From Adiantum capillus-veneris (lineage: Eukaryota; Streptophyta; Polypodiopsida; Polypodiales; Pteridaceae), in assembly GCA_014529385.2 (NCBI GenBank), contig CM043945.1, positions 141,276,241-141,340,240 on the forward strand: 64,000 nucleotides of DNA, read 5' to 3'. A model generated the notes under the pieces. It saw only the letters and a program-made list of their open reading frames with translations. It searched no databases and was not told the DNA's origin. Below are positions 12,567 to 22,558 of the stretch, one piece after another (position 1 is the stretch's first letter; each line of letters opens with the position of its first letter). The position numbers and the translations under genes were made by a program.

Positions 12567-13757
12567 TGAGATATCATGACCCTTACCTCGCATGTCTTCC
12601 AACAGGTTGTATGGATCCATACCATGTCCAAGAGGGAAGTCTTGGAGATTGATACGACGTCGAGTCCTCTTAGCTTCCTTGGTCTCCTTTGCCTTCTTGC
12701 CTTGTCCATGGTCACTCTGTGATGGGACACCCTCTTTCTCTTTACCTTTTCCTCGGCCACGCTTAATGCCATTTGCTTCCATGTCAACCTCATTTGAGTT
12801 TGTCACCTCTACCACATGCACATTTGGATCTGGCAAAGGTGGAACTCCTTCTACCCCTTGTGGAGGTGGTCTTGGTCCATTTGGTCTTTGTAGAAGCCTT
12901 GGTTGTTGACCAGCTCCTTCACCTGCATTCATCACTGGGTAATTCAAGTTAGGTCTCCCTGGCTCCCCACGAGGCCAAGGACAATTATACATCCCATGTC
13001 CAGACTCTCCGCAATTCCAACATTGCAAGACTCTCCTAGGTCGTAGATCTCGCTCTTCAGACTTCTTTGCTTGTCCCTTTGGACCTACAGCTTGTGCAAG
13101 GTGAATTGACAGGCTTCTTAAAGATTCGTTTAACTTCTCAATTACTTCCGCCGTTACCTCAGGAAGCTCCCTCGATGTTGATGCTTGTGACTTACCTTTG
13201 GGTCTAAGACCTTCTATTGGAACCTCTCCCCTTAAGCACTTGAGTTTCCTATATTTCTCAGCAGCCCTAGTTTCAACTGCATCAAAGGTAGCAGGCACAC
13301 CCGCCTCAACTTTTACCTTAAGGTCAGGAAAGAGTCCGGGTATGAACCTCTCCTTCTTTAGAAATTCTGCACCATCACCAGGGTTAGCAACATTTCTTAT
13401 CCATAGAGCCCAAAGACGTAGAAACTCTTGCTTGTACAAGTAGTAGTCATCTAAGTCTTTTTGCTTATGAGAAACAATGTCTTGCCATAGTTTTTGAGTG
13501 TTTTGGGGATCAAAGAAGTATCTCTTAAAACGATTCAAAACTTCTGTGTAATTCCCCTTAACTTCCTCAGGCAAAGAGTCAAACCAAGTGCTAGCATCTT
13601 TCCTAAGGACCACCTCAAACATTTCTACACGTTCTTGATCAGTTATCATCCTCTTGATACGGCAAGACATCTTGAAATTCGCTAAAAATAATTCAGCATC
13701 CTCTCCAGGCTCTCCAAAGAAAAGAGGATACCCAGACATTTGGCGTTGGCTTTCCAT
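12567..13757 (-). CDS. Element D gag
   Basis: An ATG at 13757 opens 397 codons. Residues about 15-165 form a retrotransposon gag domain (DAELFLANFKMSCRIK, STWFDSLPEEV, HKQKDLDDYYLYKQEFLRLW, FIPGLFPDLKVKV). A CCHC knuckle follows near residue 245 (CWNCGESGHGMYNC). The C-terminal third is basic and low in complexity (KRGRGKGKEKEG). It would form the particle core and bind element RNA. The TAG that ends it looks like a nonsense change, because the homologous frame in element C reads straight into protease. Confidence 0.88.
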
Positions 13758-13841
13758 TGAATTGATTTCAAAGTGACACCCGTTTTTGTTTTTCTTTCTT
13801 AAAAAGATTTACACAATAATGTATCTAGCTTGCAATCTATT

Positions 13842-14060
13842 CTACAACAAAATAAAGATATTCACATCAAACGACCTATGATAATCAATAAGAGGTAGGA
13901 TGACAGGGTTTGGTGATGCGAGAATTTCTCCTACTCTTTGGGCACCAAACATGAACACCATACGTTGTTGAAAATGGATTTTCCTACTAATTGCAATGTT
14001 TATTCTAATGTGTGGAGTGAAATGGAAGGGGAAAACCTCTATTCTTGGGCCATTATCCAT
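13842..14060 (-). CDS. Conserved small ORF 'alpha' of element D, between primer site and gag
   Basis: This 72-codon frame starts ATG GAT AAT and ends DVNIFILL. It is homologous to 22294-22524 in element C. Over 59 aligned codons about 40 residues are identical, and about half of those codons differ synonymously, which indicates that the protein was selected. Core motifs are FMFGAQRVGEILASPNP and ILPLIDY. It also resembles its neighbour beta in the C-terminal half. No signal peptide is evident and the last residues are hydrophobic. No family is recognised. It sits 84 bp ahead of the gag start on the same strand. Confidence 0.7.
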   Translation of the reverse strand: MDNGPRIEVFPFHFTPHIRINIAISRKIHFQQRMVFMFGAQRVGEILASPNPVILPLIDYHRSFDVNIFILL

Positions 14061-14081
14061 GGTCTATGCATGACCTAATGC

Positions 14082-14294
14082 TTAAAACAAAACAAAAATA
14101 TAGACGTCCAAACTAAGGTCGTACCTAATGAGAGGCAAAATAAAAGGATTTACTGAAGCGTTTATCTCGGCCAACCTAAGAGGACCTAAAATTCTACGAA
14201 TAACACGTTGAAATTGCAACTTAGTACTAACAATTATGGGTACCGTTTGCCTTGCAATGGGAATTAAGGGATCATACAAATTTTCGTGATTCAT
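14082..14294 (-). CDS. Conserved small ORF 'beta' of element D, between primer site and gag
   Basis: A 70-codon frame starting ATG AAT CAC and ending DVYIFVLF. Its counterpart in element C is 21998-22210 (ends DVYIFILM), sharing TKxxFQxxIRRIxG, EINAS, NPFILP and LDVYIF. The C-terminal half follows the same pattern as alpha: EI-x-AS-x-NP-x-ILP-x-I-x-Y, then [ST]-[FL]-DV. That suggests an old tandem duplication. In D the order is beta, alpha, gag; in C it is alpha, beta, gag. Function unknown; an RNA-level role is less likely given the codon-wise conservation. Confidence 0.7.
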   Translation of the reverse strand: MNHENLYDPLIPIARQTVPIIVSTKLQFQRVIRRILGPLRLAEINASVNPFILPLIRYDLSLDVYIFVLF

Positions 14295-14346
14295 GCAAAC
14301 TACTTGACTATGCTAAAGGTTGATTCTACACAAAAATACACAAGCC

Positions 14347-14365
14347 GTCCTCCGTGGGGGCACCA
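14347..14365 (-). other. Element D primer-binding site
   Basis: Three bases inside the 5' LTR, the minus strand reads TGGTGCCCCCACGGAGG, starting with the TGG complementary to a tRNA CCA end. Element C has TGGTGCCCCCACTGAGG at the same position. The primer tRNA was not identified. Confidence 0.7.
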
Positions 14366-14368
14366 ATT

Positions 14369-17030
14369 TGAGGCGGTCCGGGGCGGGCAACAAGAAGAGC
14401 AACCTCTAGACACCCTTCAAGGCTCCCGTGCTGCTCAATGGGGCTGGGGCACAACACAACACAAACCAAAACAACAAACCCACAGCCAAATCCCAACTAC
14501 ACAAGGGGCACCACCTAGTTTAAGAGCGAACTAGGACGCAAAAGAGGAGAATCGTTAGAGCAACCCACAAACAAGCAAGGAATTTACACTAACCCTAACA
14601 CCAATGGAACACTCTCACACACTAAAACACGAGAGAGAGAGAGAGAGAGAGAGATAGAGAGAGGGAGAGAGATGGTGCTCGGGCTGCTTTGAAGTGTATC
14701 GTTAATGATCAAGCAAACATAAATATATACATGTAATAAAGAGAGAGAAAGGGGGAGGGGGTGCTTGTTGCATTAATACCTTCTTACAAATCTGTCATGA
14801 CAAATCAAAGTGAGATTAGTATGTGTTCAACATAGCTTGCATAAATTTCACCACAACACATCACAAGAAAAGCCACCCCAATCACTGTCTTAAAGCCAGG
14901 GGAGTCCTCTCCACCCTGTCGCCCTCTTACAGTATGTGGGATTTATGGCTAGATTGATGACAACACCAGAGACAAGCTATCAAGAACTTAACAAAAAACA
15001 CCAAGACACTTACGCATCATTGTTGTCCATTACTTCACGTTGGAAGGGAGACAAAGTATTCAACCTTAGTCCAAATCCACCCTCCTTGATTCAGCAAATG
15101 TTGGGCTTACACTAGTAGGAGAAATGATAGATTTCCTACTCTCAATTGAATGATCACTCTCTCTCTTACAATGGCATAGAGTTCCCTTGCTAATCCCCTA
15201 GTACAACACATGCACATGCATAAGACAATGAGCTTCCACTCAAGAGCTCCTTCTAGAGAGGTTGAGCTTGGCTTCTCAAGCTATAGCATAGTGCTCTTGC
15301 TTATGGCCCCCTTTTGTGCTAGCTACACCCTCCTTTTATAGCAATTTTGAAGGCTAGGGTTACTCCTCTAACCATGGTTGGGTTAGATTTTCAGCAATTT
15401 ATCTAATTTCTTTTGCTTGGAATTATCAAGAAGTTGGTGGGGAAAGAGAGGAGAGAGAAATGGAGGTGATAGGACTTTTCATAGTGGGTTAAAGTTAGTA
15501 GAGTTAGTATTAATTTACAAATGGAATTGGATATTTACAATGGGAGTATCCATGAAGGATACAAATAAGGAAGAAAAAATCTTAAGAGGTAAGAAAAGGT
15601 GGATTTCTTACAAGGTTGATGCTCCAAGTGTCTTGAGTAGGGCCGATTTTGACGCTTGTTGACGGTCCACTAGCTTTGACGGTACATTTTTTCTCCACTC
15701 TTGACCTTCATTGAGAGACAAGGTAATTGAAGCTGAGTAATCAACCACCATGATGCTGTCTTTTAAGAGAAGAGGCTGAATTTTGTGGTTTTTTTGATAG
15801 ATATGGGTAATTTGGAGGAGGAAAAATGAGACTAGGTGGTCAATTTTGGAATGGAGTTGTGTGTGGGAGGTATGAGTTCACCATGGTTTCTCTTATTCTT
15901 CAAGGTTGAGGAGAAGGTGAGTAGGGTGCAGAGAGGAGTGGTGAGAGAGGTGGGGATGATGAGTGGAGAAGTGTGTGTGAAAGAGGAAAATGATAAAGTG
16001 GAAGAGAGAGTGTGGCGCATAGCATGGGAAACCTGGGGTCCACTAATAAAATCATAGCTCACAGCTCGTAGCTCAAAAAAATATGAAAAAAATTGAGGCA
16101 AAAGTTCAGCCCACGAGCTACAACGTTTGTTTGTATCACCTTTTCAAATTTGGAGAGCAAGTGAACTTTAAAAATTCAGCAAAACCGACCATTTTTTTCC
16201 ACTGCACAAGGTCCTTGTGGGGTCCTTCTTTGGATGATTCTTTTGAATACCTCCAAGAGTGAGCCCTCCATAGTGTATGTATGCATGCCACCTACCCTTG
16301 ACCTTATTTGGTACGTCTATAATTGAAGATATTGTTGAGATTATGATATAAGTGAATAGTACAACTAAGAAAATCAAATATTGAGGGGTCTAAAAAATAT
16401 GTACATGTCAAATATAAATAATATAAGTGGAAAAAATATAAAGGGGTCAAAAGAAATCTCTCTCATTATGAGGCTACCATAAAAAGATAAATATTTTTGG
16501 TGTTCTAAAAAAAAAACAAAATAGATGTAGGAAGGGAAAAATCACAATAGTGAAAAAATATACACATAAATAAAACTAGTTTTTTTGGATTTTTGTTGGG
16601 GTGGAGTTACACCAAATATAAGAGAAGCTTACATGAAAATATTTCTATATGGAATAAAGAATATGAAAAATGGTAAGAAAAATTGTGGTAATGGTGAGGC
16701 AATGTACAGAGCATAAATAACACACACCTAGGTAGAAATATTTAAATAAATACCAAAATAATTATGAAAAAATCTTTTATTTATGCCCTATATACAAAGA
16801 AATATTTACATACGCATGGGCCATAATATACTTATATTTTTTATTTTGTTGGCTCAACTAGCCCAATGACTAGCTAATTGAGGGTTTTTTAAGAAGATAT
16901 GGGAAAAGTCCCGTGACTCACGCACGCCTATGTACAGTGAAATGGTAGGGATAGCCACAGTGTTTGGGTGATTTTGGTAGGGTGAGGTAACTCACTGTGA
17001 CAATTACAAAGAGCCAAAAAACGGCTATCA
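14369..17030 (-). repeat. Element D 5' LTR
   Basis: A 2662-bp direct copy of 5810-8458 with about 1% differences, including a longer GA microsatellite near 14634-14670. Being on the gag side, it is the promoter LTR for minus-strand transcription. Confidence 0.95.
15332..15340 (-). promoter_or_regulatory. TATA box candidate in element D 5' LTR
   Basis: Minus-strand TATAAAAGG in an otherwise ordinary context; the same box is at 6759-6767 in the 3' LTR. It points toward gag-pol and is the best promoter candidate in the LTR. Confidence 0.5.
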
Positions 17031-17034
17031 ATAC

Positions 17035-17326
17035 CTTCCTTCAATCCTTTCCCCTTGAGCTTCTTGTTGATTTTGTCCCTTTGGCTTGTGGCTTGGGCAA
17101 TATAATAGTCGATGGACTCTTCTCTATCAAGCTCAAGTCGTTGAAGATCTAAAATTCTTTCTTGCAAAGATTCTTTTGGCCTCTTTGCTCCCCGTGAGAG
17201 AATGCGTAGGCTTGCAATCTCCACCTTAATAGGAAGGAGTGCCTCCTGTCCATATACCAAATGAAAAGGAGTGAATTGAGTGGATACCTTGAAAGATGTT
17301 CTGTATGCCCATAGAGCTGCGGTCAA
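17035..17326 (-). pseudogene. Element C integrase, part before element D insertion
   Basis: The minus-strand frame reads ALWAYRTSFKVSTQF, LVYGQEALLP and ends KGKGLKEG at the D insertion. The next residues of the same protein are at 5805 downwards. It joins the upstream integrase block in phase through a TAG near 17357. Confidence 0.85.
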
Positions 17327-17359
17327 ATGACGATCCCAGTTGTTTGGTCGATCTGCAAC

Positions 17360-19096
17360 CTACTTAGAAATGATCTTACATATCATTCCATTCACCTTTT
17401 CAACCAACCCATTGCATTGAGGGTAGTAAGGTGTAGAATGCAAATGTTTGACTTTTAACTTTGCCAAAAGATTATCTAGGAGCTCTGCTCTGAACCCTGG
17501 ACCACGATCTGACAAAATCTCTAATGGTGTGCCGAATCTACTGCATATGTGATCAAAGATAAATTTTGATACCTCCTCGGCTGTAATTCGTGTTGTACTT
17601 GCTGCCTCCGCCCATCGTGTCATGTAATCTACTCCCACAATGATGAAGACCTTCCGGGTAGATGTGCGAGGTAAGGGGCCTATTGCATCCACACCCCACT
17701 TCTCAAAAGGACCATACGAAATTATTGGAACTCGAGGTTCGTAAGTGAGTCGTTGATCTCCAGCAATCTGACAACCTTTGTATGACTTACACCAATGCTG
17801 GACATCACGGTGTAGACTTGGCCAAACAAACCCTGCTTGCAAAATCTTCATGTTTGTAATATCATGAGAAAAATGACCCCCACAGACATCATCATGGCAT
17901 GAAAAGAGGATTCTCTCTATTTCTTGAATAGAGGGCACCCTTCTTAGCACCAAATCTTTCCCTTTATGATACAGATCATCTCCTATGAGTTGGTAAGGAG
18001 TTTCCTTTTTTACCAACCTATGCCTTTGCACTTTATCCAAGTGTTTAGGGCACTCACCAGTTTGGAGGAAAAATATGATGTCCTTCAATTCCTCTTGGCC
18101 TTGGTACTTTGGTTCGTAGAGCTTCACACCTCCCATCATGATCTGAAGTTTCTCATTGGAGAGATAATCTGCTTCCTTGTTGAGGGTTCTCACAACATGA
18201 TGTACCTGTGTAGCTTCAAAGTTCTTTATCAAAGCCTTCACCTGTCTAAGCCACTCCACTAGAGTAGGGTTCTTGCACTTCCATATCCCTTGTATTTGCC
18301 TAATAAATAGTAAGGAATCACCTCTTATTATAAGTCTTTCGATGCCAAGTTTTCTACATTCTTCAAGCCCCAACTTTAAGGTGACATACTCAGCCTCATT
18401 ATTAGAATGAACATTTTCCAAGGTGATACCTTTCTTAACAAGAACTTCCCTTTGTGGACTTAGAATAAGAACCCCCCCTACTGCCTGATCATGTTGTCGT
18501 CGGTAAGCTCCATCAAAGGACAAAATGTGTGCATTGTCCATCTCCTCCTCATCATTTTGTGGTGTAGCTTTGTCTCCTGCCCTTGGTGACTCTTTCCTTT
18601 CTCTCACTTTGTATGTGAGAATGTCTGCAAGACCTGCCCTTGTGCTAGCTTCCGCAAGAAAAGTGTATTCGAACTCTTGAAGTTCTAGAACCCATTTGGC
18701 TATCCTAGATGAGAGGCTCATGTGTTGCACAACATATGGTAAATTGTTTTCCATGGTGAGAATGACAAATGGTGCAGGTAAGAGATATGATCGGAACTTT
18801 TTTACCGCAAACATAATTGTGAATACCACCTTCTCCATATCGGTGTAGCCCTTCTCTGCAGCGGTCATGACTTTGCTTGCAAAGTATACTGGCCTCATGT
18901 AGCATGTTTTTGGGTCTTTTTGCATGAGAACTACACCGATGGCCTCCATTCCTACACTTGGCATGATGTAATATGTATCCTTTGGATTTGGTGGCATTAT
19001 TGTTGGAAGAGAGTTGAGAATACCCTTTACTTTAGTAAAGCATAATTCGTGTTCCTCTCTCCATTCAAATGTGGGTTTGTTTGCTAGCTTGTGCAA
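17360..19096 (-). pseudogene. Element C RNase H, second RNase H, integrase N-part
   Basis: 578 open codons. The first RNase H (GMEAIGVVLMQKD, RPVYFASKVMT, KFRSYLLPAPF) is followed by the second, archaeal-type RNase H (LSFDGAYRR, SNNEAEYVTL, IRGDSLLF, NKEADYLSN). The integrase follows with zinc-finger HDDVCGGHF...WCKSYKGCQ and the core GVDAIGPLP, VDYMTRWAEA, DRGPGF and STPYYPQCNGLVEKVNG. In the finger the first Cys of the CxxC pair (SCHNC in D) is Tyr here (SYKGC), so zinc binding may be lost. The frame is shifted relative to the RT block at 19065-19385. Confidence 0.88.
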
Positions 19097-20100
19097 AGGT
19101 GCAATAGCTTCCGCTAGAAGGTGAATGAAACGAGACTTTGTGGTTGAAAGTCATGAGCTCGTTGGTTGTCGTTGGTGGTTGTAGTGACAAGAGAGCATTT
19201 ACTTTTGATGGATCCACTTGAATTCCTTGCAAAGAAACCACATGACCTAGCAATACCACTTGTGACTCTGCAATGTGACACTTCTTAGGGTTAAGCTGTC
19301 CCCCAAATTGATGAAGCCTCCTAAGCCCCTCCTCAACTTTTTGGCAATGAAGTATTTGGCTACTATAGATACAGAAGTCATCCATAAAAACCCTAATTGA
19401 CTTTCCAAAGAAGGGCTGAAAGACAAGAGTTGTAAACCTTATGAAGGTACTAGGAGCATTTGTAAAATGGCATTACTCTATAGGCAAAGCAACCCCAAGG
19501 TGTGATGAAAGTGGTTTTTAACTGATCTTCTTCTGCTATTCTGATTTGAAAATACCCTGAATACCCATCACACACTGTGTAACATTCATAGCCGGCTACT
19601 TCGTTTAAGATTTCATCTTGGAAAGGAAGAGGAAAATGATCCCTCTTTGTTGCAGCATTGAGCGGTTTGTAGTCAACACAGACCCTCTATTTTCCGTTCT
19701 TTTTAGGGGTTACTACAATTGGGGACACCCACTCAGAGTTAGACACAGGGTAAATGAAACCAGCTTTGAGGAGTCGGTTAACCTCTGTCAAAAGTGCCTC
19801 TTGTTGTATTTTTCCTAGGCGCCTTAGCTTTTGAGCTACAGGTTTAGTACCTCGTTTTAATTCTATGCCATGCTCTATAACATCCACACCTCTAATTTGT
19901 GAGTAATCAGTGATAAACAAATTGGGATACCTCTTGAGCATATCGATGTAGGACCGCTTCTCCTCAGGGGTAAGATCTTTTGCAAGCATCCTCTTAAAGT
20001 CTTCAAAGTGCTTGTGGTCACCTTTGTCATCCTTTGTTTGCTCCTTTGTTGGGTCAACCTCTATTGATGGAGTTTTTGATGTGTTGAAGATGATTCCCAT
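19065..20100 (-). pseudogene. Element C reverse transcriptase, broken
   Basis: The N-terminal fingers read VNRLLKAGFIYPVSNSEWVSP and PKKNGK, then a TAG replaces the Trp found in element D (KNGKWRVC). The frame continues through YSGYFQI and FITPWGCFAYRVMPF, where about five bases are missing. The frame then shifts, and the catalytic motif FMDDFCIYS appears at about 19360-19385 followed by the thumb (CHIAESQVVLLGH). A second shift near 19130 joins RNase H. The catalytic aspartates survive but the frame is broken at three points. Confidence 0.85.
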
Positions 20101-20103
20101 TAC

Positions 20104-21988
20104 CTACAAAGATGATTCTTCTTCGCTATTGGATGTAGTGGTTGAACTTTCCTCGTCGCTTGAGCCAAAATTCTCTTCACTTTCTTCATCAGCCGTGGTC
20201 TCATAGTTGATGTCGAGCTGCTTTCCTTCATGCCAATCGTATACTACATGTTGCCCCTTTTTGAGAATCAATTTTCCTCGTCCCCATTTTTGATCTGCAT
20301 TCACAGCAATGAGCCAAGGCCTCCCTAGGATGATGGGATAGCCCTCCCCCTTGGCTGGCATAACATACATGTCCACACGTGCATCTATATTACATACAAA
20401 AACTTTTACATTCTTGATGATCCCTAGGCACTTCACACTTGCATTGTTGGCCAGCCTAGCTTGAAAATTAGAGGATTTAGTGATTTCAAGCCCTAGTCTG
20501 TTCATGGCTCTTTCCGTGATCACACACATTTGTGCTCCACCATCAACATACACATTGGATACCTTCCTACCCCTTACATAAGAATCTACAATAGGTTCCA
20601 CATCTTGTTGTGGCTTTGAAGTCAATGACTTTACTGTCACCTTTTCTTTCTTTCTTGGGAGTCTTGTGCTTACAAGTTTGGACCAGTGCTTTCTCACCTT
20701 GGGTGATAGATGTAGGAGTTGAGGCCAAGAAATATTGGGCTTTTGAGTTTGCAGATCTTCTAAGATGTTGTAGGGTTCCATATTCTTTTCTAGTGGAGAA
20801 TCGTTGATGCCGATCTCCCTTCGCCTTGACCTCTGCTTCTTGCCTCCTTCCTCCTTCTTTGACTTTTTCTTCCTCTCCTTCCTTGCAGGTTCTGACTCTT
20901 CATTCCTTGTGTCTTCATCCTTGTTTTCTGCTAGCATAACATCAAAATGTATAGGGCTCACCTCTATCTCCTCTTCCAGCTTTATGACGTTTACTCGTCT
21001 CTCTTCCTCCACTGGTGGGACAGGAGGGATGTTTGCCACTGGAGGTGGTGGTGGTCGACGAAGAATTTGCGAGGCTTGAGCATGCTCTTGCTGCACCATG
21101 AGCGGAGGGGGTCTAGGAGGGTATATGTCCCCTGGAAGCCTTCGAGGGTGAGGGCAATTATACATGCCATGACCAACTTCGTTGCAATTCCAGCATCTCA
21201 ACTCTTGTGCTTGACGTCGTTGATTGCGATTCCCTTCTCTTGGTTGTCGTTGTTGGGGTAGGCCCTGCACTAGATTCAAGGTGAGACTCTCTAGTTGTTG
21301 AGTTAATCTTTGCAAGATCTCTTGTTGTGATCCTTCCCCTATTTGTGAAGTTTGGGCAAGAGAGCCCCTAACCTGTGCTCCCATGCTTGGTGAAGAATCC
21401 CTCTCAATGACTTCATTTAGGTCCCTTGTTCTATGTGCTTGAAAATTTAACTTCTTGAATTTGACCATGGCCACCTCACGTGCTTCCTCAAATGTTGATG
21501 GGAATTTTAACTCTACCTTGGTCTTCAAAATTGGATACAAGCCAGCCATGAACCTATCTTTCTTTAGAAAGTTTGGTGCACCACCTTAGTTTTGTAAGGT
21601 AGCCTCCCATCTATCCCATAGGTTAAGGAAAACGGCCTCATAAGATGGGTAGTCTTCAAGGAATACCTGTTTATGTTGAAGTAGACACTTCCAAAGACCC
21701 TCTGGAGTATCTCCTTGCCCAAATTTGGCAAGAAAAATTGCACGTAGCCTCTCCCAATTGGTTTTGTTTTGAGGTTGCAAGGCCTCATACCATGCCTTAG
21801 CTTCCCCTTTGAGAACGAGTGGAAAAGCACGCAGCTTTACCTCTTCTTGATCTCTCCCAGAGATGAGGTGTGCCATCTCCAAATTATCCAAAAATTCTTG
21901 TGCATCCTCAAAATTTTTAGAATGGTAGGAAAAGTGCTTGACATTTTTACAATACAAGGAAGCTTGTGTACCACAAAGTTTTGACTAC
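20104..21988 (-). pseudogene. Element C gag-protease
   Basis: The gag domain starts near 21957 (DAQEFLDNLEMAHLISG, KAWYEALQPQNKTNW, YPSYEAVFLNLWDRW). It is stopped by an in-frame TAA at 21586-21588 and resumes in the same phase (FMAGLYPILKTKVE). A CCHC knuckle (CWNCNEVGHGMYNC), a Lys/Glu-rich stretch and a retropepsin with VYVDGGAQMCVITE and ILGRPWLIAV follow without a break. Gag and protease are therefore one frame in this family. A TAG near 20101 separates it from RT. No ATG is visible at the expected gag start. Confidence 0.86.
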
Positions 21989-21997
21989 GATGAGTGA

Positions 21998-22210
21998 TCA
22001 CATCAAAATGAAAATATATACATCAAGTGTTAGTTCATAATTTATCATAGGCAAAATAAAAGGGTTGATTGAGGCATTAATTTCATTAAGGAGAGTGGAT
22101 CCAAAAATTCTCCTAATGGTTGCTTGAAATCTAAATTTTGTAGCAATTATGATGTGCATAGATTGACGAGCCATGGATGTAAAAGGAGAAGCAGCTCCAG
22201 GTTGGTTCAT
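21998..22210 (-). CDS. Conserved small ORF 'beta' of element C
   Basis: A 70-codon frame from ATG AAC CAA to DVYIFILM, homologous to 14082-14294 in element D. Conserved landmarks are FRFQATIRRIFG, EINASINPFILP and the C-terminal LDVYIFIL. It lies directly upstream of gag on the same strand. Codon differences from the D copy are mostly at third positions in the conserved block. Confidence 0.68.
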   Translation of the reverse strand: MNQPGAASPFTSMARQSMHIIIATKFRFQATIRRIFGSTLLNEINASINPFILPMINYELTLDVYIFILM

Positions 22211-22293
22211 GTGACAATGTGTTCTCCTTTTTCTTTCTCTTGAAGAAAGCTTCCTTTGAGTGGATCGCTATCTAAGCACCTCTTGTCCCTGCC

Positions 22294-22524
22294 TCAAAAC
22301 AAAATAAAAACATGGACATCAAATGAATCATCATAATTAATGAATGGAAGAATGATGGGATTTGGAGATGCCAAGATTTCACCAAGTCTTTCTGCTCCAA
22401 ACATAAAAACAATGCGTTGTTGGTAAAAAAATTTGCGATCTACACAAATGTTAATTCTGATGCGTTGTGAAAAATGAAAAGCATATGGTGCAACTCTATT
22501 GTTTATGAGGAGAATAGAAGGCAA
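22294..22524 (-). CDS. Conserved small ORF 'alpha' of element C (start codon lost?)
   Basis: The open frame is homologous to 13842-14060 of element D (IRINI, FMFGAERLGEILASPNP, ILPFINY, SFDVHVFILF). The position of the ATG of the D copy reads ATA here, and no other early ATG is present, so this copy may be untranslatable or use another start. It is the first of the two small ORFs after the primer site in C, whereas in D it is second. Confidence 0.6.
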   Translation of the reverse strand: MPSILLINNRVAPYAFHFSQRIRINICVDRKFFYQQRIVFMFGAERLGEILASPNPIILPFINYDDSFDVHVFILF

Positions 22525-22530
22525 TTAGGA

Positions 22531-22552
22531 AAGTTCCTCAGTGGGGGCACCA
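22531..22552 (-). other. Element C primer-binding site
   Basis: The minus strand reads TGGTGCCCCCACTGAGGAAC, six bases inside the 5' LTR. The first 12 bases equal those of element D. Confidence 0.7.
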
Positions 22553-22558
22553 CTTTTA

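Larger units (their letters stand above)
5810..17030 (-). mobile_element. Gypsy element D (Tat/Athila-type), 11.2 kb, nested in C
   Basis: Two direct repeats (5810-8458 and 14369-17030) begin TGAGGCGG and end CGGCTATCA and bracket a minus-strand gag-pol. The target duplication is ATAC at 5806-5809 and 17031-17034, inside the integrase of element C. A purine tract lies at 8459-8475 and a primer site at 14347-14365. The LTRs differ by about 30 positions in 2650 by eye (about 1%), so this is the youngest of the nested Gypsy insertions. The pol frame keeps one phase from gag to integrase but is punctuated by several nonsense codons. Confidence 0.95.
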
